Assembly (NCBI RefSeq): GCF_016901815.1 | Contig: NZ_JACSNR010000007.1 | Location: 62,001-126,000 of the forward strand | Origin: Hydrogenoanaerobacterium saccharovorans | GTDB lineage: Bacteria > Bacillota > Clostridia > Oscillospirales > Ruminococcaceae | Reading direction: 5' to 3' | DNA length: 64,000 bases | Shown here: one piece after another, positions 8,394 to 16,024 of the stretch | Numbering within the stretch: the stretch's first letter is position 1 | Layout of the letters: the number at the start of each line of letters is the position of its first letter | Made by a program: the position numbers and the translations under genes | Notes under the pieces: generated by a model | The model's database searches: none | What the model was told of the DNA's origin: nothing | Seen by the model: only the letters and a program-made list of their open reading frames with translations

Positions 8394-9692
8394 ATGAATA
8401 TTTTCAGAAATACCGGCTGTTCATCCGGGTTCTGCCCCGACAGCTGCGGTAACTCCTGTCAGGATTGCGGCAATTCCTGCCAGAACTGCGGCAATTCCTG
8501 CTGCGGTATGCCCGGCTGCCCCTGCACACCCGTCTGTCCGGATACCATCACCATCGGCACTACCATCACCGGCGCCCCGGGCACCGAAGCACAGGTCACC
8601 AACAGCGGCACGCCGCAGAATCCTGTCCTCAACTTTGTGATTCCCCAGGGCGCTACCGGCCCTCAGGGTCCCCAGGGTCCGCAGGGGCCTCAGGGGCCGC
8701 AGGGCCTCCAGGGCGTTCAGGGCGAAATGGGTATGACCGGCCCCATGGGTCCCACCGGCCCGACCGGTCCTCAGGGCCCCACTGGTCCCACTGGCTCTAC
8801 CGGCCCCATCGGTCCTGCTGGTGCCGGCCTGGAAACTGTGACTTCCTTCACCCCCGGCTTCCCCTATCCTCGTGGTTCCATGCTGTTCTACAATGGCTCG
8901 CTGTATCAGGCCGCTGTGGATAACCCCACCGGCACACCGGGTTCTTCCCCGGATTACAACCTCATCAGCGTTGCCGGTCCCACCGGGTCTGCCGGACCGA
9001 CCGGCCCTACCGGTCCCACTGGGCCGCAGGGGCAGCAGGGTCTCCAGGGCCCGACCGGTCTGCAGGGTGCTGAGGGTCCCACTGGCCCCACTGGTCCTAC
9101 CGGCCCTCAGGGTCAGCAGGGCGTAGCAGGTCCCACCGGCCCCACCGGTGCGGAAGGTCCTACCGGGCCCACTGGTCCCCAGGGACAGCAGGGCCTCCAG
9201 GGTCCTGCCGGTTCTGCCGGCGCCCAGGGTGCGGAAGGTCCTACCGGCCCCACTGGCCCCACCGGTCCACAGGGCGCCGCACCGACTGTGAATGCCCTCT
9301 ATGCCACCAACACCAGCTCGCAGACCGCTGCCAGCACCGGAGATGACATCACCTTCGACACCAACCAGGTAGAAGAGGGCAGTGACATCACCCACTCCGC
9401 CAGCTCGGCAGACTTCTCGCTGACCCAGAATGGTCTCTACCGCATCACCTATTCGGCGGTGGTAACCAATACCTCCTCCACCGGCAATGTCGGCCTGGAA
9501 CTGCAGGAGGACGGCACCTCCATCGACGGCAGTGTCAAGGAGGCCAAGGTCAGCAATACCTCCGACCCTGCCACTGTCGGCGCAACCGTTCTGGTGAATG
9601 TCACCAGTGCGCCGGTCACCATCACCCTCAACTCCACCGAGGACAATACCACTGTGACCAACGCAGCTATGACGATCCAGAAACTCAACTGA
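8394..9692 (+). CDS. Collagen-like surface protein with Cys-rich N-terminus
   Basis: A 432-residue protein. Residues 1 to about 45 are Cys-rich with a repeated CGNSC unit. A short segment ([19 protein letters not shown]) leads into 20 Gly-X-Y triplets. A non-collagenous insert of about 50 residues (LETVTSF...YNLISVA) follows, then 34 more triplets rich in GPT and GPQ, and finally a C-terminal domain of about 130 residues resembling the beta-rich trimeric heads of BclA-like proteins. No signal peptide or LPXTG anchor is present, which fits delivery from the mother cell to a spore surface. The threonines of GPT triplets are glycosylated in Bacillus BclA; the next gene is a glycosyltransferase. 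The ATG at 8394 follows AAAAGGAG. Confidence 0.85.
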   Translation: MNIFRNTGCSSGFCPDSCGNSCQDCGNSCQNCGNSCCGMPGCPCTPVCPDTITIGTTITGAPGTEAQVTNSGTPQNPVLNFVIPQGATGPQGPQGPQGPQGPQGLQGVQGEMGMTGPMGPTGPTGPQGPTGPTGSTGPIGPAGAGLETVTSFTPGFPYPRGSMLFYNGSLYQAAVDNPTGTPGSSPDYNLISVAGPTGSAGPTGPTGPTGPQGQQGLQGPTGLQGAEGPTGPTGPTGPQGQQGVAGPTGPTGAEGPTGPTGPQGQQGLQGPAGSAGAQGAEGPTGPTGPTGPQGAAPTVNALYATNTSSQTAASTGDDITFDTNQVEEGSDITHSASSADFSLTQNGLYRITYSAVVTNTSSTGNVGLELQEDGTSIDGSVKEAKVSNTSDPATVGATVLVNVTSAPVTITLNSTEDNTTVTNAAMTIQKLN

Positions 9693-9709
9693 CAATCAAG
9701 CTGTGATCA

Positions 9710-9740
9710 GACGGACAGTCCGTGTGGCTGTCCGTCTTTT
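9710..9740 (+). terminator. Terminator after the collagen-like gene
   Basis: Nine-bp stem GACGGACAG / CTGTCCGTC followed by TTTT, 18 bp after the stop. Only about 30 bp remain to the next start, so some read-through into the glycosyltransferase is likely. Confidence 0.75.
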
Positions 9741-9772
9741 CGCACTGTATCAAAATACTGGGAGGCAAGCGG

Positions 9773-10912
9773 ATGAAAATCGTAGTTTATGCAATCTGTA
9801 AAAATGAAAGCGGGTTTGTGGACCGCTGGATGGACTCCATGCAGGAGGCAGACCGGGTCATTGTGCTGGATACCGGCTCCACCGATGATACGGTACAGAA
9901 GCTCCGCAGCCGGGGCGCCAGAGTCTATGAGGAGCAGTTCTCCCCCTGGCGCTTTGATACGGCCCGGAACCGCTCCCTGGAGCTGGTGGACGACGATGCC
10001 GATCTCTGCGTCTGCACCGACCTGGACGAGTACTTCCTCCCCGGATGGCGGGCGGAACTGGAGCGGGTATGGTCGCCGGGAGTGACCCAGGTGCGCTACC
10101 CCTATGTGTGGAGCTTCCGGGCAGACGGCAGTGACGGCGTGACCTTCTGGTACGAGAAGATCCACGCCCGGCACGGGTACAAATGGACGCACCCGGTGCA
10201 TGAGGTGCTGAGCTGGATTGGAGAAGGTACGCCGGGCAAAACGGTGGACGCACCGGGCATGCGTCTGGAGCACCACCCTGACCCTGCCAAATCCCGGGGA
10301 CAGTACCTGCCGCTGCTGGAGCTCTCGGTGCGGGAGGACCCGGACGACGACCGCAACACCCACTATCTGGGACGGGAATACTTCTACTACCGGCGCTGGG
10401 ACGACTGCATCCGCACCCTGAAAAAGCATCTTGCCATGCCCAATGCCCTCTGGGCAGATGAGCGGGCGGCCTCCATGCGGTACATTGCCTCCTCTTACAG
10501 CCACAAGGGACAGCCGGATGAGGCAGTCCGGTGGTATCTCAGGGCCGCAGCCGAAGCGCCCCATCTCCGGGAGCCGCTCACCGATCTGGCCCTGGAGCTC
10601 TACTATCAGAAGGACTGGCATGGCGTGCTCTTTGCCGCCGGGAGGGCCCTGCGCATCACAAAGCGCCCCCGTACTTATATCTGTGAAGCTGATGCCTGGG
10701 GCAGTCTGCCCTGGGATCTGATGGCTGTGGCATACTACAACATCGGACGCAATACCCTGGCGCTGGAATATGCCCTGCAGGCCCTGGAGCTGGACCCCGG
10801 AAACGAGCGCCTCCAGAACAATGTGCGCCTGCTCCGGGAGCTGGAGGATGCCGCGGCACTTCCGCCGGTATTTAGAGACAGTAACCAACTGCCCGGAGAA
10901 AATGCGGAGTAA
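9773..10912 (+). CDS. GT2-type glycosyltransferase with TPR tail
   Basis: A 379-residue protein. Residues 1 to about 210 form a family-2 glycosyltransferase: the start MKIVVYAICKNE, the nucleotide-sugar loop DTGSTDDT and the DxD-type TDLDEYF motif. The remainder contains helical repeats consistent with TPR units (ALWADERAASMRYIASSY, GQPDEAVRWYLRAA, RNTLALEYALQALELDP). This architecture occurs in enzymes that glycosylate peptides or surface proteins. The only likely protein acceptor nearby is the Thr-rich collagen-like protein just upstream, so a role in decorating it is inferred. The start at 9773 has GGGAGG nearby; the in-frame extension upstream runs through the terminator hairpin. Confidence 0.82.
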   Translation: MKIVVYAICKNESGFVDRWMDSMQEADRVIVLDTGSTDDTVQKLRSRGARVYEEQFSPWRFDTARNRSLELVDDDADLCVCTDLDEYFLPGWRAELERVWSPGVTQVRYPYVWSFRADGSDGVTFWYEKIHARHGYKWTHPVHEVLSWIGEGTPGKTVDAPGMRLEHHPDPAKSRGQYLPLLELSVREDPDDDRNTHYLGREYFYYRRWDDCIRTLKKHLAMPNALWADERAASMRYIASSYSHKGQPDEAVRWYLRAAAEAPHLREPLTDLALELYYQKDWHGVLFAAGRALRITKRPRTYICEADAWGSLPWDLMAVAYYNIGRNTLALEYALQALELDPGNERLQNNVRLLRELEDAAALPPVFRDSNQLPGENAE

Positions 10913-10939
10913 AATTGGCAGTCCCGCTCCAGGAGATTA

Positions 10940-10948
10940 TGCTATAAT
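10940..10948 (+). promoter_or_regulatory. Extended -10 promoter of the YoaK-type gene
   Basis: TGC-TATAAT, an extended -10, about 78 bases before the GTG start. No clear -35 at 17 bp. Confidence 0.5.
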
Positions 10949-11025
10949 ATCACTTGGATTTAACGCCCCGGACACAATTTTGTCTGTCCGGGCCAGCCAG
11001 AATACAATATAGGAAGTGCAAACCT

Positions 11026-11733
11026 GTGATAGAAAAAACAAACAAGACTGTACCGATTTCCGCTGAGAAACCGGCTGTTGACGCCTCTGAAGCACTGCTG
11101 TTCAGCATCCTGCTCACAATCATAGGCGGATTCTTTGAAACCTACTCCTATGTGGCACGGGATCATGTTTTTGCCAATGGTCAGACCGGCAATATGGCCC
11201 GGCTGGGCATGAATCTGGCTGCCGGAGATTTCGGCGGCGCATTCAAATACCTGATCCCCATTGTCTGCTTCGCTTTGGGTGTCTACTTCGCCGAGATGGT
11301 GAAAACCTACTGCGAACGGCACAATCTCCTGCACTGGAAGCAGGCGATCCTGCTCATCGAGATCCTGCTCACCGTCGTCACCGCCCTGGTGCCCAACGAG
11401 TACAACACCGCCGCCAATGTGCTGATCGGCGTGCTCTGCGGCCTGCAGATGGAGGCATTCCGCCGTCTGAAAACCTACGCCTACAACTCCACCATGTGTA
11501 CCGGCAACCTGCGCAGCGCCACCGAAGCCTTCTACCGCTTCTTTGCCCTGCGCCAGCCGTCTGAGGGCAGCAAGGCAACCCATTACTACGGGATCATCGC
11601 CATCTTTATCCTCAGCGCCGCACTGGGCAGCATCACCACCGAGCATTTCGGCAACTACGCCATCCTGTTCTGTGTCATCCCCCTCTGTGCCTGCCTGTGG
11701 ATTCTGGCCCAGAACCGGGATACCCTCCGGTAA
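11026..11733 (+). CDS. YoaK/DUF1275 family membrane protein
   Basis: A 235-residue integral membrane protein with about six hydrophobic helices. The family features are the early FFETYSYVARDHVFANGQTGNMARLG segment and the later MEAFRRLKTYAYNSTMCTGNLRSATEAFY. Members are widespread in bacteria and of unknown transport specificity. The start is set at GTG 11026, preceded by AGGAAG, because the frame upstream has no ribosome site. A bidirectional terminator follows. Confidence 0.85.
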   Translation: MIEKTNKTVPISAEKPAVDASEALLFSILLTIIGGFFETYSYVARDHVFANGQTGNMARLGMNLAAGDFGGAFKYLIPIVCFALGVYFAEMVKTYCERHNLLHWKQAILLIEILLTVVTALVPNEYNTAANVLIGVLCGLQMEAFRRLKTYAYNSTMCTGNLRSATEAFYRFFALRQPSEGSKATHYYGIIAIFILSAALGSITTEHFGNYAILFCVIPLCACLWILAQNRDTLR

Positions 11734-11761
11734 TCTGCCCGTAAATTACTTTCTCCCCAGC

Positions 11762-11793
11762 AAAAAAGACCGCTCAGGTGAGCGGTCTTTTTT
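11762..11793. terminator. Bidirectional terminator
   Basis: Near-perfect inverted repeat AAAAAAGACCGCTCA / TGAGCGGTCTTTTTT between convergent genes; it serves the YoaK-type gene and the DHHW-like gene, whose stop lies inside it. Confidence 0.92.
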
Positions 11794-12937
11794 AATTCCC
11801 TGCGGCTTCTCCGGCCTGGGGCAGATAGCTGGAAAGCACCGTATGCATATCCTCATGCATGAAGGTATCCACCGAAACGCCGATGAGCACCTGGTTGTAG
11901 TCCTCCAGTTTTACGGCTGCCAGATCCTCCGGTGTGGCATGCTCCACATCGATGATGGCAATATCCGAATAGTGCACCAGAAGGAACGGGATATAGCTCA
12001 GCACTGTCTCATCCGCGAAGATCACCAGGCTGTTATCGCTGCTGGTGGAGCTCTTGAGGGTAATCACCGGCGAAAGTCCGCCGAGGATCAGCTCATTCCC
12101 GCCCTTGTAGCCGGAAAGCTGGGCTGTGAACTCCGGGAACAATGTGTAATAGGTCCGGGCTTCCCCATGGTCGTAATGGGTCACCTGGTATTCCCGGCGG
12201 TACTTGGAAAAGCGGTACAGCAGCACCCGGTCAGGCTGAATCCGGTCCACCGGAAGCTGTTCATACAGCTCGCCGTAGAAGTAGTCATCCGAATAGTCGA
12301 TGTCGAACTGATCCAGGGTACGCAGCGGGGAAATACCCAGCCGCATGCCCAGCTGTTCATACACCAGATAGCCGCCCTTTGCCGTGAGGTTATCGGTGGT
12401 GCGGTAGTAGATGTACTCCTCCATGCCCGAGAGGAGCTTCAGATAGGTATCCACCACCGAAACCGAACCGGACATCTCCGTATAGACCGAATCGATATAA
12501 CTGCGCTGATTGAACAGATTGATATATTCGGGCAATTCCTGCTGCTTGATGGCACAGGCGGTCGGAAGCAGCATCACATAGGTGGGATGCTCCTGGAAAG
12601 AGGCAAGGTCGATGATCGACTGCTTGTTCTTGGTGGCGATCTCGTCATCCGGCGGCTGGACATTCTTCATCAGCATGGTGTCCCCCACCAGGATTCCGTC
12701 AATCTCAGCAGAACCGCCGAACAGCCGTGCGTCCACCGCCAGCTTGTGCAGCATAGAATGCCCCGGCATATTCTCACAGGCGGCCTCCTCCAGCTGGGCG
12801 GAGACTTCGCCGTCCACCAGGGCCCGCAGGGTCAGTGTCAGACCATCGGCGCCGCCCGCTGAAAAACGGACGCACAGCACCGCAAACGCCGAGAAAATCA
12901 CAGTGAGAAAGAAAATAGCGGAGATTCGTTTCGCCAT
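11792..12937 (-). CDS. DHHW-family-like protein lacking catalytic residues
   Basis: A 381-residue protein with one N-terminal membrane segment (residues 5-25) and an exported domain that aligns with the DHHW protein at 52367-53827. The shared frame is EYIYYRTTDNLTAKGGYLVY here against EYIYFRTDHHWTVTGAYYAY there. The DHHW tetrad is therefore replaced by T181-D182-N183-L184. The predicted nucleophile region KESFGNAF is replaced by FADETVLS, putting Glu310 at the Ser366 position, while flanking PFLxxHY and YGELY segments are kept. The frame is intact and full length. It follows the MBOAT-like gene by 33 bp. Probably a non-catalytic partner protein; function unknown. See findings. Confidence 0.75.
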   Translation of the reverse strand: MAKRISAIFFLTVIFSAFAVLCVRFSAGGADGLTLTLRALVDGEVSAQLEEAACENMPGHSMLHKLAVDARLFGGSAEIDGILVGDTMLMKNVQPPDDEIATKNKQSIIDLASFQEHPTYVMLLPTACAIKQQELPEYINLFNQRSYIDSVYTEMSGSVSVVDTYLKLLSGMEEYIYYRTTDNLTAKGGYLVYEQLGMRLGISPLRTLDQFDIDYSDDYFYGELYEQLPVDRIQPDRVLLYRFSKYRREYQVTHYDHGEARTYYTLFPEFTAQLSGYKGGNELILGGLSPVITLKSSTSSDNSLVIFADETVLSYIPFLLVHYSDIAIIDVEHATPEDLAAVKLEDYNQVLIGVSVDTFMHEDMHTVLSSYLPQAGEAAGN

Positions 12938-12970
12938 GGGACACCTCCTGAATACAGAATCGAATCGGCC

Positions 12971-14314
12971 TTACACCAGCAGAGCTGTGGTAAGGATCAG
13001 CAGCGAGCCGTTGAATACCGCGATCACCCATTCAGACGCCACCGGGAATTTCTTGGAGAGGAACCCGGTCAGGCGGTCTGCCAGACTGGTGAAGAACAGC
13101 AGGCTCAGCAGGATCACAAGATAGTTGGAAGCCAGATAATAGCTTGTTTCGTCGGAGATCATACGCTGGGCCGAGAAGCCGAGCAGCACGGAAATGAGAT
13201 CTCCGGTATTGGAAAACTGCGGCAGAACCAGCGGAGCCAGACTGAACAGGAACAGCCCGAAGGTCACGGCGGACTGCAGCAGGCCGGGGATATACCGGAA
13301 CAGCCAGAAATACAGATACCGCTCCGCCAGAACCATCAGGAACAGGAATCCAGCCCAGAGCAGAACCTGCGGCACGGGATCAAACCAGATCCCCACCACT
13401 ACAACTCCCGCCAGAACCGCAATGAGTTCCCGGGTGTCGGCGTGGCGGTACCGCCGGAGCTGGCGAATCCGTTCCGCCGAGCCGCTGACAATCTCCACCA
13501 CCAGATCATAGAGGGGCATATTGATGCGGGATACGCATTCCACCACACTCTTGGCCTGATAGGGATAGTAGATCACCCGGGGAACTTCCAGCGAGAAGAT
13601 GGAGCAGAGCCCCCGTGCCATATCGCCATAGGCGGAGATGGTGAAGAAGATCGCCATCGCAGCGGCAAAGACCAGCATCCAGGCGGAGAAAAAGGTGTAC
13701 TCCTCCACCGGAAGCGATGCCAGCTCCTGATAGAGGATCAAGGCACCATCTGCAATGATAACCTTTTTCGCCAGCCCGATGACAAACTGCACAGCGCCCC
13801 GGCTGATGAGGGTTGCCGAGGAGCGCAGCTGAGAAAACTGCGGGACAAACCGGTCATACCGCACCACCGGCCCCAGATAGCTCTTGGCAAAGAAGGTGGT
13901 AAACAGCGCATAATCCCAGAAGGAGCGGAAGTACCCCGCCTTGCCCCGGCTGTGATCCCAGAGGTAGCCGATCAGCGTGGCAGTATAGACAAACCCGCCC
14001 AGTGAGGCTCCGGGGCTCCAGTGGGAATAGGCCATCACGAGGATCTGGACCACCACCGCCTTGGCAGCGAAGGCCAGATACCCCACCGGCTTATCCGGGC
14101 AGCGGGCAAGATAGAGTTCCAGAAAGCTCAGCAGCACGAAATCCAGCAGGCAGTTCGCCGCCAAAATCAGTGCCGCCGGAACACTTGCCAGCAGATAATA
14201 GCACCAGGAGAGCAGCGTCAGGCAGGCCACCCGGCGATGGGCCGGTGTCAGCCGGAATATAATGATCGCCAGCGGCAGATACAGATAGATAAAGCTGATG
14301 CTGCTGAATGTCAT
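12971..14314 (-). CDS. MBOAT-like membrane protein lacking both active-site histidines
   Basis: A 447-residue polytopic membrane protein with about 11 hydrophobic segments and the MBOAT (AlgI/DltB-type) layout. It aligns with the intact MBOAT at 53842-55257: SYLGPVVRYDRFVPQF matches the LVAGPIVRYSDV region, AYGDMARGL matches GYSDMAIGL, and YYPYQAKSVVEC matches NYPYIAKTATEF. The catalytic motifs are gone: RRWHIS becomes SRINMP (Asn265 for His280) and GLWHGA becomes GIWFDP (Phe311 for His317), and the YIPLGGNR loop is lost. The frame is open with a good AAAGGAG site. It follows rnmV by 37 bp in the comEC-holA-rnmV direction. Not predicted to transfer acyl groups. Confidence 0.75.
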   Translation of the reverse strand: MTFSSISFIYLYLPLAIIIFRLTPAHRRVACLTLLSWCYYLLASVPAALILAANCLLDFVLLSFLELYLARCPDKPVGYLAFAAKAVVVQILVMAYSHWSPGASLGGFVYTATLIGYLWDHSRGKAGYFRSFWDYALFTTFFAKSYLGPVVRYDRFVPQFSQLRSSATLISRGAVQFVIGLAKKVIIADGALILYQELASLPVEEYTFFSAWMLVFAAAMAIFFTISAYGDMARGLCSIFSLEVPRVIYYPYQAKSVVECVSRINMPLYDLVVEIVSGSAERIRQLRRYRHADTRELIAVLAGVVVVGIWFDPVPQVLLWAGFLFLMVLAERYLYFWLFRYIPGLLQSAVTFGLFLFSLAPLVLPQFSNTGDLISVLLGFSAQRMISDETSYYLASNYLVILLSLLFFTSLADRLTGFLSKKFPVASEWVIAVFNGSLLILTTALLV

Positions 14315-14351
14315 GCCCTGCTCTCCTTTCTTAATCGTTTTTTATGATAGT

Positions 14352-14969
14352 TCAGCGGGCCGGATCGGCTGCGGACTCGTCCTCCGCACGGATCTCCGCC
14401 GCAAGTTTCAGAAACTCCTCATAGCTGAGAATACATCCCAACACTCCCACCAGGGCGTTGGTGCCCAGGTGTTCCGGGAGCCCCAGTTTCTTCTTGAGCC
14501 GTTCCCGGAGCCGGGAGCTGTTTGCTCCGCCCGAAAATCCCTGCTCCATCAGGTCGGTCTTGGTGATGCGGCGGGTCTGTTCCTCTGCCGGCTCCGCAAA
14601 TACACCGGCCTGTTCCAGCGCTTGGCGGATCACCTCGGCGGGCACCCCTTCCACCCCCAGCTTTCCCTCGGCAGAGGGCTTGTCCTTGCGCTTTTCCTTA
14701 CCGAAAATATCCGGGATATAGGCGTTGATGATCTGCTCCTTCGGAATGCTGCCGCCCAGGTACCGTCTGATCCGGAATCCGGCTGTATCGGAATCGGTGA
14801 GGATCACCAAGCCCTGCCGCCGGGCGATTTCCCGGAGCATTGCCAGCTTCTCCTTATCCTTGAAGATCCGGAACCCGCCGGTTTCTATAATCACTGCATC
14901 CAGTATGGACGCCAGCTTTGCCTTGTCATACCGTCCTTCCACCACGACGGCCTGCCTGAGATGGATCAT
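14352..14969 (-). CDS. rnmV: Ribonuclease M5
   Basis: Toprim-domain nuclease that matures 5S rRNA in Gram-positive bacteria. The toprim glutamate is in VVVEGRYDKAKL, the DxD in LTDSDTAGFRIRRYL, and the C-terminal rRNA-binding part includes GFSGGANSSRLRERLKKKLGLP. At 205 residues the length is normal. The ATG overlaps the holA stop by 4 bp (ATGA). In Bacillus it neighbours ksgA; here it is joined to holA and comEC instead. Confidence 0.92.
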   Translation of the reverse strand: MIHLRQAVVVEGRYDKAKLASILDAVIIETGGFRIFKDKEKLAMLREIARRQGLVILTDSDTAGFRIRRYLGGSIPKEQIINAYIPDIFGKEKRKDKPSAEGKLGVEGVPAEVIRQALEQAGVFAEPAEEQTRRITKTDLMEQGFSGGANSSRLRERLKKKLGLPEHLGTNALVGVLGCILSYEEFLKLAAEIRAEDESAADPAR

Positions 14970-16012
14970 GCTCTCTCCTCCCCGAGCAGCAGGAACAGCT
15001 CGGTAATGGTTTTCTGCAGAACGATTTTCTCATCGTTTCCGGAGCTCTTCAGCTCAAAGTCTGCCCGGGCCAGTACCTCCAGCGCCCGGCGCAGGAACTG
15101 CTGGGGCAGCTTCCGGCAATCCCGGAAGGCGTTGCGCATGGCAAACTCCCTGCCCTTGTAGCCGAAATCCGCTGCGGCTTTGGAGGTTTCCACCCCGGCG
15201 GAAATAGCAGCTCTGGCCCGGCTGAGATCCACAAAGGACATACTCAGCACATAGAGGATATTCACTGCCGGCTCCCGCAGATAGAGCAGCGCCGACAGAA
15301 TCCCCTGGGCTTTGGCATAATCCCGTGCCAGGATCGCTTTGGACAGACTGAACACCTCAGCCTCCACAGTGGCGCTCACCAGGCGGTCTACGGCCTCCCG
15401 GGATACCTCTCCGGACTGTGTAAAGGCAATGAGCTTGTCAGTTTCATTCTGTACTGCGATCAGCTCACCGGTGGTCTTGGATACCAGCCAATCGGCGTTT
15501 TCACGGGAAATGGTACAGCCTGCCGCAGCGCAGCGCTTCATCACGAAGGCTGCCAGATCCGCCGCACTGCGCTCCCCCAGCTCTGCCGCAATGCCCAGAC
15601 GGTCCACTGCCTCCAGCAGCTTGCGGCAGCGGCTGGACTTCTTGGGCAGGAACTCATTCTGCTTGATGGCAATGATGAATACCGTCGGCTCCACAGCATC
15701 ATTCAGAATCTGGAGCAGCTTGTCCAGATCCCCGGCAGACAGCTTATCGATGTCCGGATCGTCCAGCATCACCGCCCGGCGCTCTGCCATCATCGGCAGG
15801 GTCAGGATGCTGTCATACAGATGGTCGAAGTCAATCTTGGCTCCGTCCACCCGCTCATAGTTGAAGGTCTTATCCCCTTTGACCGCACGGTCCACAATCA
15901 GGGACGCATACCGCTCCACCAGATAACGGTCACTTCCGTAGAGCAGGAAAACCCCCGATGGCAGACCAGTGCGCAGGGCACGATTCAGTTCCTTTTCATT
16001 CATCTGCGCCAC
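14966..16012 (-). CDS. holA: DNA polymerase III delta subunit
   Basis: Clamp-loader delta subunit that opens the sliding clamp. The N-terminal LPSGVFLLYGSDRYLVERY, the degenerate AAA core (NYERVDGAKID, PMMAERRAVMLDD, VFIIAIKQ) and the C-terminal collar helices (LLYLREPAVNILYVLSMSFVDL) follow the HolA/YqeN pattern. The 348-residue length is typical. Translation starts at GTG 16012, with AGGAGGG 7 bases upstream; this ribosome site overlaps the end of comEC. Gene order comEC-holA is common in Firmicutes. Confidence 0.93.
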   Translation of the reverse strand: MAQMNEKELNRALRTGLPSGVFLLYGSDRYLVERYASLIVDRAVKGDKTFNYERVDGAKIDFDHLYDSILTLPMMAERRAVMLDDPDIDKLSAGDLDKLLQILNDAVEPTVFIIAIKQNEFLPKKSSRCRKLLEAVDRLGIAAELGERSAADLAAFVMKRCAAAGCTISRENADWLVSKTTGELIAVQNETDKLIAFTQSGEVSREAVDRLVSATVEAEVFSLSKAILARDYAKAQGILSALLYLREPAVNILYVLSMSFVDLSRARAAISAGVETSKAAADFGYKGREFAMRNAFRDCRKLPQQFLRRALEVLARADFELKSSGNDEKIVLQKTITELFLLLGEERA

Positions 16013-16024
16013 ACGCAGTCCCTC

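Noticed and set aside
8640-9285. Short tandem repeats that could suggest a repeat array
   Set aside because: They are in-frame Gly-X-Y codons of the collagen-like protein, irregular and without spacers, so not a CRISPR or satellite array.
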